Shown piece by piece: positions 7,785-16,659 of a stretch of 64,000 nt of DNA. The position numbers and the translations under genes were made by a program. The notes under the pieces were generated by a model, which searched no databases, was not told where the DNA came from, and saw only the letters and a program-made list of their open reading frames with translations. Positions within the stretch are counted from its first letter, which is position 1, and each line of letters begins with the position of its first letter. The DNA comes from Variovorax sp. CF079 (lineage in GTDB: Bacteria; Pseudomonadota; Gammaproteobacteria; Burkholderiales; Burkholderiaceae_C), in NCBI RefSeq assembly GCF_900101545.1, contig NZ_FMZU01000020.1, forward strand, positions 62,001-126,000, given 5' to 3'.

Positions 7785-9032
7785 TCAGGCCAGGAGCGAT
7801 GCGAAGGGAATGAACTGCACGGTGTCGCCGGCCTTGAAGGGCCGGCCCGCCGGCGTGTCGATCACGCCGTCGCCCCAGACCATCGAGGTCAGCACACCGG
7901 AGCTCTGGTTGCCGAACAGGTCGAGCCCGCCCGCGGCGTTGCGCCGCGCGCGCAGGAACTCGCGGCGCCGGTCGGCGCGCGGCCAGTCGAAATCGGCACG
8001 CATCGCGATCGGCGCCGGCGCCACGCGCGTCGCGCCCTGCAGAGTGAGCAGGAACGGGCGCACGAGCAGCAGGAATGTCAGGAAGCTCGAAACCGGGTTG
8101 CCGGGCAGCCCGGTGAGGTGCGCGTCGCCGATGCGGCCGTAGGCGAAGGGCTTGCCCGGCTTCATCGAGAGCGACCACAGGTCGAGCTGGCCCAGCGCCT
8201 GCACGGCGGCCTTGATGTGGTCTTCCTCGCCGACCGACACGCCGCCGGTGGTGATGATCACGTCGCTGCGAAGCGACGCGGCGCGCAGGGCCTCGATGGT
8301 CGCGTCGCGCCGGTCAGGCACGATGCCCAGATCGTTCACCTCGCAGCCCAGCCGCTGGAGCAGCGCCCGCATGAAGAAGCGGTTGGAGTTGTAGATCGAG
8401 CCCGGCTTCATCGCCTCGGGCGCCACCTCGCCGGGCATCACGAGTTCGTCGCCGGTCGACAGCAGCGTGACGCGCGGGCGTTTCGCCACCTGCAACCGGT
8501 CGAGGCCGACGCTGGCGGCCAGCCCCAGGCCCGCGGGCGTGAGGCGTTCGCCCCTGGACAGCACCACGTCGCCGGCCGCCACGTCTTCGCCGGCGCGGCG
8601 AATCCACCGGCCCGCGGCGGGCACGGTCTCGATGCGCACGCTTCCGAGGCCGCCCTCCTCGGGCAGCGCGCTCGTGTCTTCCTGCATCACGACCGCGTCG
8701 GCGCCTTCGGGAATCTGCGCGCCGGTGAAGATACGCGCTGCCGTGCCGGCCGCAAGCGGCGTGCCCACGCTGCCGGCCGGAATGCGCTGCGCCACCCGCA
8801 ACACCGCGCCGGATGCCGCGCAATCGGCTACGCGCAGCGCGTAGCCGTCCATCGAGCTGTTGTCACGCGGCGGCACGGTGAGTGCCGACACCACGTCCTG
8901 CGCGAGCACGCGGCCGTCGGCCTCGAAGGTGGAGACGCTTTCGATGCCGACTTGCGGCGTGGCGGCCGCGAGCAGGCGCGCGAGCGCTTCGTCGAGCGGC
9001 ATCAGGGGAGGACGTGCGGATGGATCAGCCAT
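7785..9032 (-). CDS. moeA: molybdopterin molybdenumtransferase MoeA
   Basis: A 415-aa enzyme that inserts molybdate into adenylated molybdopterin. Visible signatures are PPRDNSSMDGYA (55-66), STGDEL (192-197), TTGGVSVGEEDH (261-272) and KPGKP (291-295), in the usual MoeA order, followed by the C-terminal beta domain. ATG at 9032 overlaps the mobB 3' end by 8 nt. It is in the alaT-hom-thrC-mobB-moeA-moaD run on the minus strand. Confidence 0.97.
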   Translation of the reverse strand: MADPSARPPLMPLDEALARLLAAATPQVGIESVSTFEADGRVLAQDVVSALTVPPRDNSSMDGYALRVADCAASGAVLRVAQRIPAGSVGTPLAAGTAARIFTGAQIPEGADAVVMQEDTSALPEEGGLGSVRIETVPAAGRWIRRAGEDVAAGDVVLSRGERLTPAGLGLAASVGLDRLQVAKRPRVTLLSTGDELVMPGEVAPEAMKPGSIYNSNRFFMRALLQRLGCEVNDLGIVPDRRDATIEALRAASLRSDVIITTGGVSVGEEDHIKAAVQALGQLDLWSLSMKPGKPFAYGRIGDAHLTGLPGNPVSSFLTFLLLVRPFLLTLQGATRVAPAPIAMRADFDWPRADRRREFLRARRNAAGGLDLFGNQSSGVLTSMVWGDGVIDTPAGRPFKAGDTVQFIPFASLLA

Positions 9033-9570
9033 GGCGTTCCACCTTGTACTCGAAACGCCCCGCGTTCTGCAGCAGCCAGTCGCCGATGCCATCGACGTCA
9101 TTCAGGTCGAAGATCGGCAGCTCGGTGGCGGTAGGCAGGCGTTCCGGCGTGTCGGTCGCGATCGCGACGATGTGCGCGTCTTCCACGTAGCGCGCGGGGC
9201 GAGCGGCCTCGCCCTCCCCGGGCTCTCGCCAGATCTCGATCTTGAGCAGGTCGCTGTGCTTGAAGCCTTCAACCAGCACCCAGTCGACACGGTCATCGAG
9301 CTCGGCCACCAGGTCGTGCACGCTGAGCTGCGTCGGCCGCTCGAACTCGCGGATCAGCGCGAGCCGCTTGTCCGACCCGACCACCACCTCGAAGGCACCG
9401 GCTTCGCGATGCCGGAAGGTGTCCTTGCCCGGATGGTCGATGTCGAACTTGTGATGGGCATGCTTGACCACCGAAACGCGCTGGCCGTGCAGCTTGAGCA
9501 CGGGGATCAGGCGTTCGACCAGCGTGGTCTTGCCCGCGCCCGAGAAGCCGGCGAAGCCGATGACTTTCAT
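9025..9570 (-). CDS. mobB: molybdopterin-guanine dinucleotide biosynthesis protein MobB
   Basis: A 181-aa P-loop GTPase that assists attachment of GMP to molybdopterin. Walker A GFSGAGKTT lies at 8-16; the family segments VVKHAHHKFDIDHPGKDT and WVLVEGFKHS are present. It begins 15 nt after the thrC stop and overlaps moeA by 8 nt, placing it in one transcript with threonine and cofactor genes. Confidence 0.96.
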   Translation of the reverse strand: MKVIGFAGFSGAGKTTLVERLIPVLKLHGQRVSVVKHAHHKFDIDHPGKDTFRHREAGAFEVVVGSDKRLALIREFERPTQLSVHDLVAELDDRVDWVLVEGFKHSDLLKIEIWREPGEGEAARPARYVEDAHIVAIATDTPERLPTATELPIFDLNDVDGIGDWLLQNAGRFEYKVERHG

Positions 9571-9585
9571 GCGCCGCCTTCGCGA

Positions 9586-11001
9586 TCAATCACAGTGCTG
9601 GGCAATGTAGGCTTTCACCGCCTCGGCCTCGGCCGGCAGCTTGACGACGCGCTTGGGCAGCGCCTCGATGCCTTCGAAGCGCGCGGGGCGCTCGGGCTCA
9701 TGGCCCAGTGCCTCGACGATGGTTTCGGCGAACTTGATGGGCAGCGCGGTCTCGAGCACGATCATCGGAATGCCCGGTGCGAGATGCTCGCGGGCGGCCT
9801 TGAGGCCATCGGCCGTGTGTGTGTCGATCAGCGTGGCGAAGCGCTTGTCCGTGTCGCGGATGGTCGCGAGCCGATCCGCATGCGTGCTGCGGCTGCTCGC
9901 GAAACCGAAGCGTTCGGAAGCCTGCGCGAAGGCCGGGTCGGCGCTCAGGTCGAAGCGGCCGTTGCGGCCGAGCTCGCCTTCGAACAGGCCGCGCGCCTTC
10001 GCTGCATCGCGGCCCACGAGATCGAACACGAAGCGCTCGAAGTTGCTGGCCTTGGAGATGTCCATCGAGGGGCTCGAGGTCTCGTGCGTGTCGGCGGCCG
10101 AGCGCACGCGGTAGACGCCGGTGCGGAAGAACTCGTCGAGCACGTCGTTCTCGTTGGTCGCGACCACCAGCGTGCGGATCGGCAGGCCCATCGAACGCGC
10201 CACGTGGCCGGCGCAGACGTTGCCGAAGTTGCCGGAGGGCACGGCAAAGCTCACCTGCTTTTCGTTGTCCGCCGTCGCTTGAAAGTAGCCGGCGAAGTAA
10301 TAGACCACCTGCGCCAGGAGGCGCGCCCAGTTGATCGAATTGACGGTGCCGATCCTGTACTTGCGCTTGAAATTCAGGTCGTTCGAGACCGCCTTGACGA
10401 TGTCCTGGCAGTCGTCGAACACGCCGGCGATCGCGATGTTGTGGATGTTGGCGTCCTGCAGGCTGAACATCTGCGCCTGCTGGAACGGGCTCATGCGGCC
10501 GTCGGGCGAGGTCATGAAGACGCGCACGCCCTTCTTGCCGCGCATCGCGTATTCGGCGGCGCTGCCGGTGTCGCCGCTGGTCGCGCCGAGGATGTTGAGC
10601 TCCTCGCCGCGGCGCGCGAGTTCGTACTCGAACAGGTTGCCGAGCAGCTGCATCGCCATGTCCTTGAAGGCGAGCGTGGGGCCGTTGGACAGGGCCTCGA
10701 GATAGACGCCATCTTCGAGCTCGCGCAGCGGCACGATCTCCGGCGTGCCGAACACCTCGGCGGTGTAGGTCTTGGCGCAGATCGCCTTCAGGTCGGCCGG
10801 CGGAATGTCGTCGATGTAGAGCGAGAGCACTTCGAAGACCAGATCGGCGTACGGCAGGCCGCGCCACTTCGCGAGCGTGGCCGCGTCGACCTGCGGGTAG
10901 CGCTCGGGCAGGTACAAGCCGCCGTCGGGCGCCAGGCCTTCCAGCAGGATCTCGCAGAAGCGGCGGCGGTCCGGATGGCCGCGCGTGGACAGGTAGCGCA
11001 T
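9586..11001 (-). CDS. thrC: threonine synthase
   Basis: A 471-aa PLP enzyme converting O-phosphohomoserine to threonine. The PLP lysine is K113 in the segment SNGPTLAFKDMAMQ; SGDTGSAAEYA and PSGNFGN follow in the usual order, and length matches the long (group II) ThrC. Its ATG overlaps the last base of the hom stop codon (TGATG), indicating translational coupling with homoserine dehydrogenase. Confidence 0.98.
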   Translation of the reverse strand: MRYLSTRGHPDRRRFCEILLEGLAPDGGLYLPERYPQVDAATLAKWRGLPYADLVFEVLSLYIDDIPPADLKAICAKTYTAEVFGTPEIVPLRELEDGVYLEALSNGPTLAFKDMAMQLLGNLFEYELARRGEELNILGATSGDTGSAAEYAMRGKKGVRVFMTSPDGRMSPFQQAQMFSLQDANIHNIAIAGVFDDCQDIVKAVSNDLNFKRKYRIGTVNSINWARLLAQVVYYFAGYFQATADNEKQVSFAVPSGNFGNVCAGHVARSMGLPIRTLVVATNENDVLDEFFRTGVYRVRSAADTHETSSPSMDISKASNFERFVFDLVGRDAAKARGLFEGELGRNGRFDLSADPAFAQASERFGFASSRSTHADRLATIRDTDKRFATLIDTHTADGLKAAREHLAPGIPMIVLETALPIKFAETIVEALGHEPERPARFEGIEALPKRVVKLPAEAEAVKAYIAQHCD

Positions 11002-12323
11002 CAGGACAGCTCTTCCTTGCGGATGCGCACGATCGGCGCCAGCACCGTGGGCAGCGCCTGCAGCTGGGCGAGCGCGTCGTCCAGCGTGCCTTCGCGCGTG
11101 TCGTGCGTGAGGATGATCAGGTCGGTCTGCGTCGAACCCTCGCCGCCCACCTCGTCGGCTTCGCGCTGCAGCACCGCATCGATGCTGATGCCGGCCGTGG
11201 CGAGCAGCCCCGTGACCTGGGCCAGCACGCCGGCCTCGTCGGCGACGCGCAGGCGCAGGTAGTAGCTGGTCACGACCTCGGCCATCGGCAGCACCTTGAG
11301 GTCGCTCATGGCGTCGGGATGGAAGGCCAGGTGCGGCACGCGGTGCGCCGCGTCGGCCGTGTGCAGACGGGTGATGTCGACCAGGTCGGCGATCACCGCG
11401 CTGGCGGTGGGCTCGCTGCCGGCGCCCTTGCCGTAGTAGAGCGTGGTGCCGACGGCATCGCCGTTGACCACCACGGCGTTCATCGCGCCTTCGACGTTCG
11501 CGAGCAGGCGTTTCGAGGGCACGAGACTCGGGTGCACTCGCAGTTCGATGCCCTGCGCCTTCCGCTTGGTGATGCCGAGCAGCTTGATGCGGTAGCCGAG
11601 CTGCTCGGCGTACTTGATGTCCTGCGCCGCGAGCTTGGTGATGCCCTCGACATGCGCCCTGTCGAACTGGACCGGGATGCCGAAGGCGATGGCGCTCATC
11701 AGCGTGACCTTGTGCGCGGCGTCGACGCCTTCGATGTCGAAGGTCGGGTCGGCTTCGGCGTAACCGAGGCGTTGCGCCTCCTTCAGCACGGTGCCGAAAT
11801 CGAGGCCCTTGTCGCGCATCTCCGAGAGGATGAAGTTGGTGGTGCCGTTGATGATGCCGGCGATCCACTGGATGCTGTTGGCCGTGAGCCCTTCGCGCAG
11901 CGCCTTGATGATCGGGATGCCGCCGGCCACGGCGGCCTCGAAGGCCACCATCACGCCCTTGGCATGGGCGGCCGCGAAGATTTCGGTGCCGTGCACCGCG
12001 AGCAGCGCCTTGTTGGCGGTAACCACGTGCTTGCCCGCGGCGATCGCCTCGAGCACCAGTTCCTTCGCGATGCCGTAGCCGCCGATCAGCTCGATCACGA
12101 TGTCGATGTCGGGGTTGGCGATCACGGCGCGCGCGTCGTTCACGACCTGCACGCCCTCGCCGACGGCGGCCTTGGCGCGCGCCAGGTCGAGGTCGGCGAC
12201 CATCGTGATCTCGATGCCGCGCCCGGCACGGCGCTTGATTTCTTCCTGGTTGCGCCGCAGCACCTGAAAGGTGCCGCTACCGACCGTGCCGATGCCGAGC
12301 AGGCCTACTTGGATGGGTTTCAT
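11001..12323 (-). CDS. hom: homoserine dehydrogenase
   Basis: A 440-aa NAD(P)-dependent enzyme reducing aspartate semialdehyde to homoserine. The N-terminal Rossmann motif GIGTVG is at 10-15, TANKALL at 102-108, the catalytic domain follows, and a C-terminal ACT domain (about 350-430) presumably mediates threonine feedback. ATG at 12323; 28 nt downstream of the aminotransferase gene and overlapping thrC by one base. Confidence 0.98.
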   Translation of the reverse strand: MKPIQVGLLGIGTVGSGTFQVLRRNQEEIKRRAGRGIEITMVADLDLARAKAAVGEGVQVVNDARAVIANPDIDIVIELIGGYGIAKELVLEAIAAGKHVVTANKALLAVHGTEIFAAAHAKGVMVAFEAAVAGGIPIIKALREGLTANSIQWIAGIINGTTNFILSEMRDKGLDFGTVLKEAQRLGYAEADPTFDIEGVDAAHKVTLMSAIAFGIPVQFDRAHVEGITKLAAQDIKYAEQLGYRIKLLGITKRKAQGIELRVHPSLVPSKRLLANVEGAMNAVVVNGDAVGTTLYYGKGAGSEPTASAVIADLVDITRLHTADAAHRVPHLAFHPDAMSDLKVLPMAEVVTSYYLRLRVADEAGVLAQVTGLLATAGISIDAVLQREADEVGGEGSTQTDLIILTHDTREGTLDDALAQLQALPTVLAPIVRIRKEELS

Positions 12324-12351
12324 TCGTTTCGTCTCTTGAGCGATGAGGGCC

Positions 12352-13578
12352 TCAGGCGGCGGCCCGGTTTCTGTAGCGTTCGAGGAAGTCGGCGATGCGC
12401 TGCACCGCTTCGCGCAGGTCTTCCTCATGCGGGAGGAACACGATGCGGAAATGGTCCGGCGTCGCCCAGTTGAAGCCGGTGCCCTGCACCAGCATCACCT
12501 TGGTTTCCTTCAGCAGCTCGAGAAAGAACTGCCGGTCGTCGTCGATCGGGTAGACCTTGGGGTCCAGCTTGGGGAACATGTAGAGCGCGGCGTTCGGCTT
12601 GACGCAAGTCACCCCGGGGATGGCGGTGATGAGCTCGTAGGCCAGATCGCGCTGGTGGCGCAGGCGGCCGCCGGGCCCCACGAGGTCGTTGATGCTCTGG
12701 TAGCCGCCGAGCGCCGTCTGGATCGCCCATTGACCCGGCACGTTGGGACACAGGCGCATGTTCGAAAGCATGTTGAGGCCTTCGATGTAGTCCTGCGCGA
12801 TCTTCTTGTCGCCCGACACCACGAGCCAGCCGGCGCGGTAGCCGCAGGAGCGGTAGCTCTTCGACAGCGAGTTGAAGGTCAGGGTCAGCACATCCTTCGA
12901 CAGGCTGGCGATGGCGGTGTGCTTGACGCCGTCGTACAGCACCTTGTCGTAGACCTCGTCGGCAAGGATCACGAGGCCGTGCTCGCGCGCGATCGCGACG
13001 ATGCTCTTGAGCAACTCGTCCGAATAGAGCGCACCTGTCGGGTTGTTGGGGTTGATGACCACGATGCCCTTGGTCCGGGGCGTGATCTTGGCGCGGATGT
13101 CGTCGAGGCTCGGCATCCACCCGTTGTCCTCGTCGCAGAGATAGTGCACCGGCTTGCCGCCCGAAAGGCTCGCGACCGCAGTCCACAGCGGGTAGTCGGG
13201 GGCAGGCAGCAGCAGCTCGTCGCCGTCGTTGAGCAGCGCGTTGGCGGCCATCGCGATCAATTCGCTGGCGCCGTTGCCCAGGTAGATGTCGTCGAGCGTC
13301 ACGCCCGCGATGCCCTGCTTCTGGGTCTCGTGCATCACCGCCTTGCGCGCCGCGAAGATGCCCTTGCTGTCCGAGTAGCCGGACGAGGCCGGCAGGTTGC
13401 GGATCATGTCCTGCTGCACCTCTTCGGGCGCATCGAAGCCGAACGGCGCGAGGTTGCCGATATTGAGCTTGATGATCTTCTGGCCCTCTTCCTCCATCTG
13501 CTTCGCGGCGTCCATGATCGGGCCGCGGATGTCGTAGAGCACGTTGGCCAGCTTGGCCGATTTCTTGATCGCTTTCAA
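12352..13578 (-). CDS. alaT: AlaA/AlaT-type PLP-dependent aminotransferase
   Basis: A 408-aa class I/II aminotransferase, most similar in motif layout to alanine:2-oxoglutarate aminotransferases (AlaA/AlaT), producing alanine from pyruvate and glutamate. PLP lysine K240 in FNSLSKSYR, INPNNPTG at 175-182 and DEVYDKVLY near 208. It heads the hom-thrC operon, the arrangement usual in beta-proteobacteria, which ties pyruvate/alanine with threonine synthesis. Exact substrate range is inferred. Confidence 0.93.
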   Translation of the reverse strand: MKAIKKSAKLANVLYDIRGPIMDAAKQMEEEGQKIIKLNIGNLAPFGFDAPEEVQQDMIRNLPASSGYSDSKGIFAARKAVMHETQKQGIAGVTLDDIYLGNGASELIAMAANALLNDGDELLLPAPDYPLWTAVASLSGGKPVHYLCDEDNGWMPSLDDIRAKITPRTKGIVVINPNNPTGALYSDELLKSIVAIAREHGLVILADEVYDKVLYDGVKHTAIASLSKDVLTLTFNSLSKSYRSCGYRAGWLVVSGDKKIAQDYIEGLNMLSNMRLCPNVPGQWAIQTALGGYQSINDLVGPGGRLRHQRDLAYELITAIPGVTCVKPNAALYMFPKLDPKVYPIDDDRQFFLELLKETKVMLVQGTGFNWATPDHFRIVFLPHEEDLREAVQRIADFLERYRNRAAA

Positions 13579-13612
13579 AGTCCCTCCAAGGGCGTCTGCA
13601 CGGGGGAAAACC

Positions 13613-13618
13613 TATAAT
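13613..13618 (+). promoter_or_regulatory. consensus -10 box of the Mth938-type gene
   Basis: A perfect TATAAT lies 26 bp before the ATG in the 66-bp gap between two divergent genes. No convincing -35 hexamer is seen at the right distance. Confidence 0.45.
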
Positions 13619-13644
13619 TTGACCACAGTTCCCCCGGCCTCCCG

Positions 13645-14031
13645 ATGAAGCTCCAGCCCGACAAATCCGACGTCCAGACCCTCACCGCACACGGTCCCGG
13701 CTGGGTGGCCGTCAACAACGAGAAGATCGAAAGCAGCGTGGTGATCGGCTCGCGCGGCGAGCGCTTCGCGTGGGACTGCACCCGCTTCGACCAGCTCGGC
13801 GCCGAGCATTTCGCGCAGTTGGCCTCGATGGGCGCCGAACTGATCATCTTCGGCAGCGGCGGGCGCATCCGTTTTCCGCAGGCAGCCTGGCTGCAGCCGC
13901 TCATGGCGCAGCGCACGGGCGTGGAGACCATGGACACGGCCGCCGCCTGCCGCACCTACAACATCCTCGCGGGCGAAGGCCGTCATGTGGTTGCCGCCCT
14001 GCTGGTGGAGAGGCCGGATGACGGCAAGTAG
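13645..14031 (+). CDS. Mth938-like domain protein (DUF498)
   Basis: A 128-aa protein matching the Mth938/DUF498 fold family by its size and by the segments VVIGSRGERFAWDC, IIFGSGGRIRFP and AACRTYNILAGEGRHVVAALL. Members are small soluble proteins without a settled bacterial function. Divergent from alaT with a 66-bp gap. The next gene downstream is a peroxiredoxin 135 nt away. Confidence 0.85.
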   Translation: MKLQPDKSDVQTLTAHGPGWVAVNNEKIESSVVIGSRGERFAWDCTRFDQLGAEHFAQLASMGAELIIFGSGGRIRFPQAAWLQPLMAQRTGVETMDTAAACRTYNILAGEGRHVVAALLVERPDDGK

Positions 14032-14166
14032 AGGGCGTTTCGGGGTAAAATAGCGGGTTGCAAAGCGGCAGCCCGCCCAGTAAAGCAACGACCAATCCTC
14101 CATTTCGAGCGCCTCCAGAGCCAGGAGCGGGCTCGAACATGGAATCAAACGGAGAAAACAAGTTTC

Positions 14167-14643
14167 ATGGCGATCGTTGTCAACAAACCCATTCCCGAAT
14201 TCGACGCCAACGCCACCGGCGGCATCAAGGTTTCGAACACCTCGCACCTCGGGCACGTGCTGGTGATGTACTTCTATCCCAAGGACAACACGCCCGGTTG
14301 CACCACCGAAGCGATGCAGTTCCGCGACCGCTACAAGGATTTCGTGAAAGCCGGCGCCACCGTTTTCGGCGTGTCGCGCGACAACATGAAGTCGCACGAC
14401 GAGTTCAAGGCCAAGCTCGAGCTCCCTTTCGAGCTGATCGCGGACACCGAAGAAAAGATGTGCCACATGTTCGGCGTGGTCAAGAACAAGATCATGTACG
14501 GCAAGAAGGTCAAGGGCATCGAGCGCAGCACCTTTCTGATCGGTGCCGACGGCGTGCTCAAGGCCGAATGGCGCGGCCTCAAGGTCCCAGGCCATGTCGA
14601 TGACGTGCTCAAAGCAGTCAAGGCGCTCAAGAAGGCCGCCTGA
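14167..14643 (+). CDS. bcp: peroxiredoxin of the Bcp/PrxQ family
   Basis: A 158-aa thiol peroxidase reducing hydroperoxides in the cytoplasm. The peroxidatic cysteine is C45 in NTPGCTTEA, with the catalytic Thr/Arg environment of Bcp. E. coli Bcp has its resolving cysteine at position 50; here that position is Met, and the only other cysteine is C99. It may therefore work as a 1-Cys enzyme or use C99. A terminator-like hairpin follows about 120 nt downstream. Confidence 0.93.
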   Translation: MAIVVNKPIPEFDANATGGIKVSNTSHLGHVLVMYFYPKDNTPGCTTEAMQFRDRYKDFVKAGATVFGVSRDNMKSHDEFKAKLELPFELIADTEEKMCHMFGVVKNKIMYGKKVKGIERSTFLIGADGVLKAEWRGLKVPGHVDDVLKAVKALKKAA

Positions 14644-14719
14644 TCTCCTGCAAGCGTGTACTTTTGCGCGGTCGCGTTGGCGATGCGCAACGTTCACGGG
14701 AGGTGACGCATTCGATGTG

Positions 14720-14725
14720 CATAAT
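14720..14725 (+). promoter_or_regulatory. candidate -10 box downstream of bcp
   Basis: CATAAT (5 of 6 to consensus) with TGTG just upstream resembles an extended -10. A transcript beginning near 14732 would meet the terminator at 14767-14797 after about 65 nt, or read through into the PhoH-family gene. No good -35 is visible. Confidence 0.35.
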
Positions 14726-14766
14726 GGTTTCATGCCGTTGAGCTCCACGACCGCATCCCCCGAACA

Positions 14767-14797
14767 AAGCCGCCCTGGTCTTCAGGCGGCTTTTTCG
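14767..14797 (+). terminator. rho-independent terminator after bcp
   Basis: AAGCCGCC (14767-14774) pairs with GGCGGCTT (14785-14792) around a 10-nt loop and is followed by a T-rich run. It ends 38 nt before the start of the PhoH gene. Confidence 0.8.
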
Positions 14798-14834
14798 CTT
14801 TCTGGCCTCTTTCTTTTTGCGAGCGAACTGCCCC

Positions 14835-16583
14835 ATGCCCCTGCCTCCCGCACCCACGAAACGCGCCGCATTGCTTTCGCCGGACGCGCACGACGCGCCC
14901 GCCCGTTCTTCGCACGGAAGAAACGGCCGCCGCTCGTCCGATCGGCGAACTGAAGAGACCCGGTCCGACGGGCCCCAGCCGCTCGAACTGTTCGACCGTC
15001 ACGCCGCAGAAGGCGGCGGCAGCATCGAGGCGCCGCCCGTGCCCAAAGTCAGGGCGCTGGCGCCCTCTCCGGCGCCGACCGCGCCGTCGCGCAGCCAGAT
15101 CGAGAGCCGCCCCGCTCCAGCCCCCGCTGCACCGCAGAACGCGGCGCGCGCCAAGCGCAGCAAACCCAACGGCCCGGCCAAGCTGTTCGTGCTGGACACC
15201 AACGTGCTGCTGCACGACCCGATGTGCCTGTTCCGCTTCGAGGAGCACGACATCTTCCTGCCGATGATCGTGCTGGAGGAACTCGACGGCCACAAGAAAG
15301 GCACGACCGAAGTCGCGCGCAACGGCCGCCAGACCAGCCGCACCCTCGATGCGCTCGCCGGCACGCAGGGCGCCGACATCGCCAAGGGCCTGAAGCTCGA
15401 CTCCACCGGCCACCGGGAGTCCGGCGGCAAGCTGTTCTTCCAGACCGCTCCGCTCGACTATTCGCTGCCGACCAGCCTGCCCCAGGGCAAGGCCGACAAC
15501 CAGATCCTCGGCGTCGTGCAGGCGCTGCGGGATCTCTACGCGCAAGACGCGCCGGGCCGACCGAAGCAAGAAGTGGTACTGGTGTCGAAAGACATCAACA
15601 TGCGCGTCAAGGCGCGTGCGCTCGGCCTCGCGGCGGACGACTACCAGAACGACAAGACGCTTGAAGACGGCGACCTGCTCTACTCCGGCTCGCTGGCGCT
15701 GCCGGCCGATTTCTGGACGCGCCAGAGCAAGACCATCGAAAGCTGGCAGAGCGGCAGCAGCACCTTCTACCGCATCAGCGGCCCGATCGTCCCGAACCTC
15801 TACATCAACCAGTTCGTCTACTTCGAGGCGCCCGGCGAGCCGAGCATGTATGCACGGGTCACCGAGATCCGGGACAAGACGGCGGTGCTCAAGACGCTCA
15901 AGGATTACGGGTCGATCAAGAATGCCGTCTGGGGCGTGAACACGCGCAACCGCGAGCAGAACTTCGCGATGAACCTGCTGATGGACCCCGAGGTCGACTT
16001 CGTCACGCTGACCGGCACCGCCGGCACCGGCAAGACGCTGATGGCGCTGGCATCGGGCCTCACCCAGGTGCTCGACGATCGGCGCTACACCGAGATCATC
16101 ATGACCCGCGCGACCGTGAGCGTCGGCGAAGACATCGGCTTCCTGCCCGGCACCGAAGAGGAAAAAATGGGGCCCTGGATGGGCGCGCTCGACGACAACC
16201 TCGAGTTCCTGGCCAAGGGCGACAGCGGCGGCGCAGGCGAATGGGGCCGCGCGGCCACCAACGAGCTGATTCGCAGCCGCATCAAGATCAAGAGCATGAA
16301 CTTCATGCGCGGCCGCACCTTCCTGAACAAGTACGTGATCATCGACGAGGCGCAGAACCTGACGCCCAAGCAGATGAAGACGCTGGTCACGCGCGCGGGC
16401 CCGGGCACCAAGATCATCTGCATGGGCAACCTGGCGCAGATCGACACACCCTATCTCACAGAAGGCTCCTCCGGCCTGACCTTCGCGGTCGACAAGTTCA
16501 AGGGCTGGCCGCACAGCGGGCACATCACGCTGGCGCGCGGCGAACGCTCGCGCCTGGCGGATTTCGCGAGCGACGTGCTGTAG
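14835..16583 (+). CDS. PIN-PhoH (PhoH2-type) RNase/ATPase
   Basis: A 582-aa fusion of a PIN RNase domain with a PhoH ATPase, a class linked to RNA unwinding and cleavage. PIN acidic residues are visible: D121 (VLDTNVLL), E148/E149, D221 and D253. The PhoH part has Walker A GTAGTGKT at 394-401 and Walker B VIIDEAQN. An N-terminal region of about 115 residues is rich in Pro, Ala and Ser, looks disordered and is not part of either domain. ATG at 14835 is the first in-frame start after the terminator. Confidence 0.93.
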   Translation: MPLPPAPTKRAALLSPDAHDAPARSSHGRNGRRSSDRRTEETRSDGPQPLELFDRHAAEGGGSIEAPPVPKVRALAPSPAPTAPSRSQIESRPAPAPAAPQNAARAKRSKPNGPAKLFVLDTNVLLHDPMCLFRFEEHDIFLPMIVLEELDGHKKGTTEVARNGRQTSRTLDALAGTQGADIAKGLKLDSTGHRESGGKLFFQTAPLDYSLPTSLPQGKADNQILGVVQALRDLYAQDAPGRPKQEVVLVSKDINMRVKARALGLAADDYQNDKTLEDGDLLYSGSLALPADFWTRQSKTIESWQSGSSTFYRISGPIVPNLYINQFVYFEAPGEPSMYARVTEIRDKTAVLKTLKDYGSIKNAVWGVNTRNREQNFAMNLLMDPEVDFVTLTGTAGTGKTLMALASGLTQVLDDRRYTEIIMTRATVSVGEDIGFLPGTEEEKMGPWMGALDDNLEFLAKGDSGGAGEWGRAATNELIRSRIKIKSMNFMRGRTFLNKYVIIDEAQNLTPKQMKTLVTRAGPGTKIICMGNLAQIDTPYLTEGSSGLTFAVDKFKGWPHSGHITLARGERSRLADFASDVL

Positions 16584-16613
16584 CCGGCCTGCGTTCCTGC
16601 GCTTTGCGCGAAG

Positions 16614-16639
16614 GCTGCTGACAGGACGTTGTCAGTAGC
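16614..16639 (+). promoter_or_regulatory. palindromic operator of the EVE/GyrI/WYL operon
   Basis: GCTGCTGACA (16614-16623) and TGTCAGTAGC (16630-16639) are 10-bp arms with one mismatch around GGACGT, 20 nt upstream of the first gene. YafY/WYL-type regulators generally bind such CTGACA...TGTCAG dyads upstream of their own operons, so the regulator encoded at 17625 is the likely ligand. Confidence 0.6.
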
Positions 16640-16659
16640 CCCCGCGCAGCATTGGCGGC

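Noticed and set aside
8860..11262. An 800-codon open frame antisense to moeA, mobB and thrC
   Set aside because: It mirrors three well-supported genes on the opposite strand, and its composition (Arg/His/Ala-rich, no domain) is the usual shadow frame of high-GC DNA.
14543..14953. Frame crossing the bcp terminator and reading MPLSSTTASPEQSRPG
   Set aside because: It runs through the terminator and into another frame of the PIN-PhoH gene; no binding site and no protein-like pattern.
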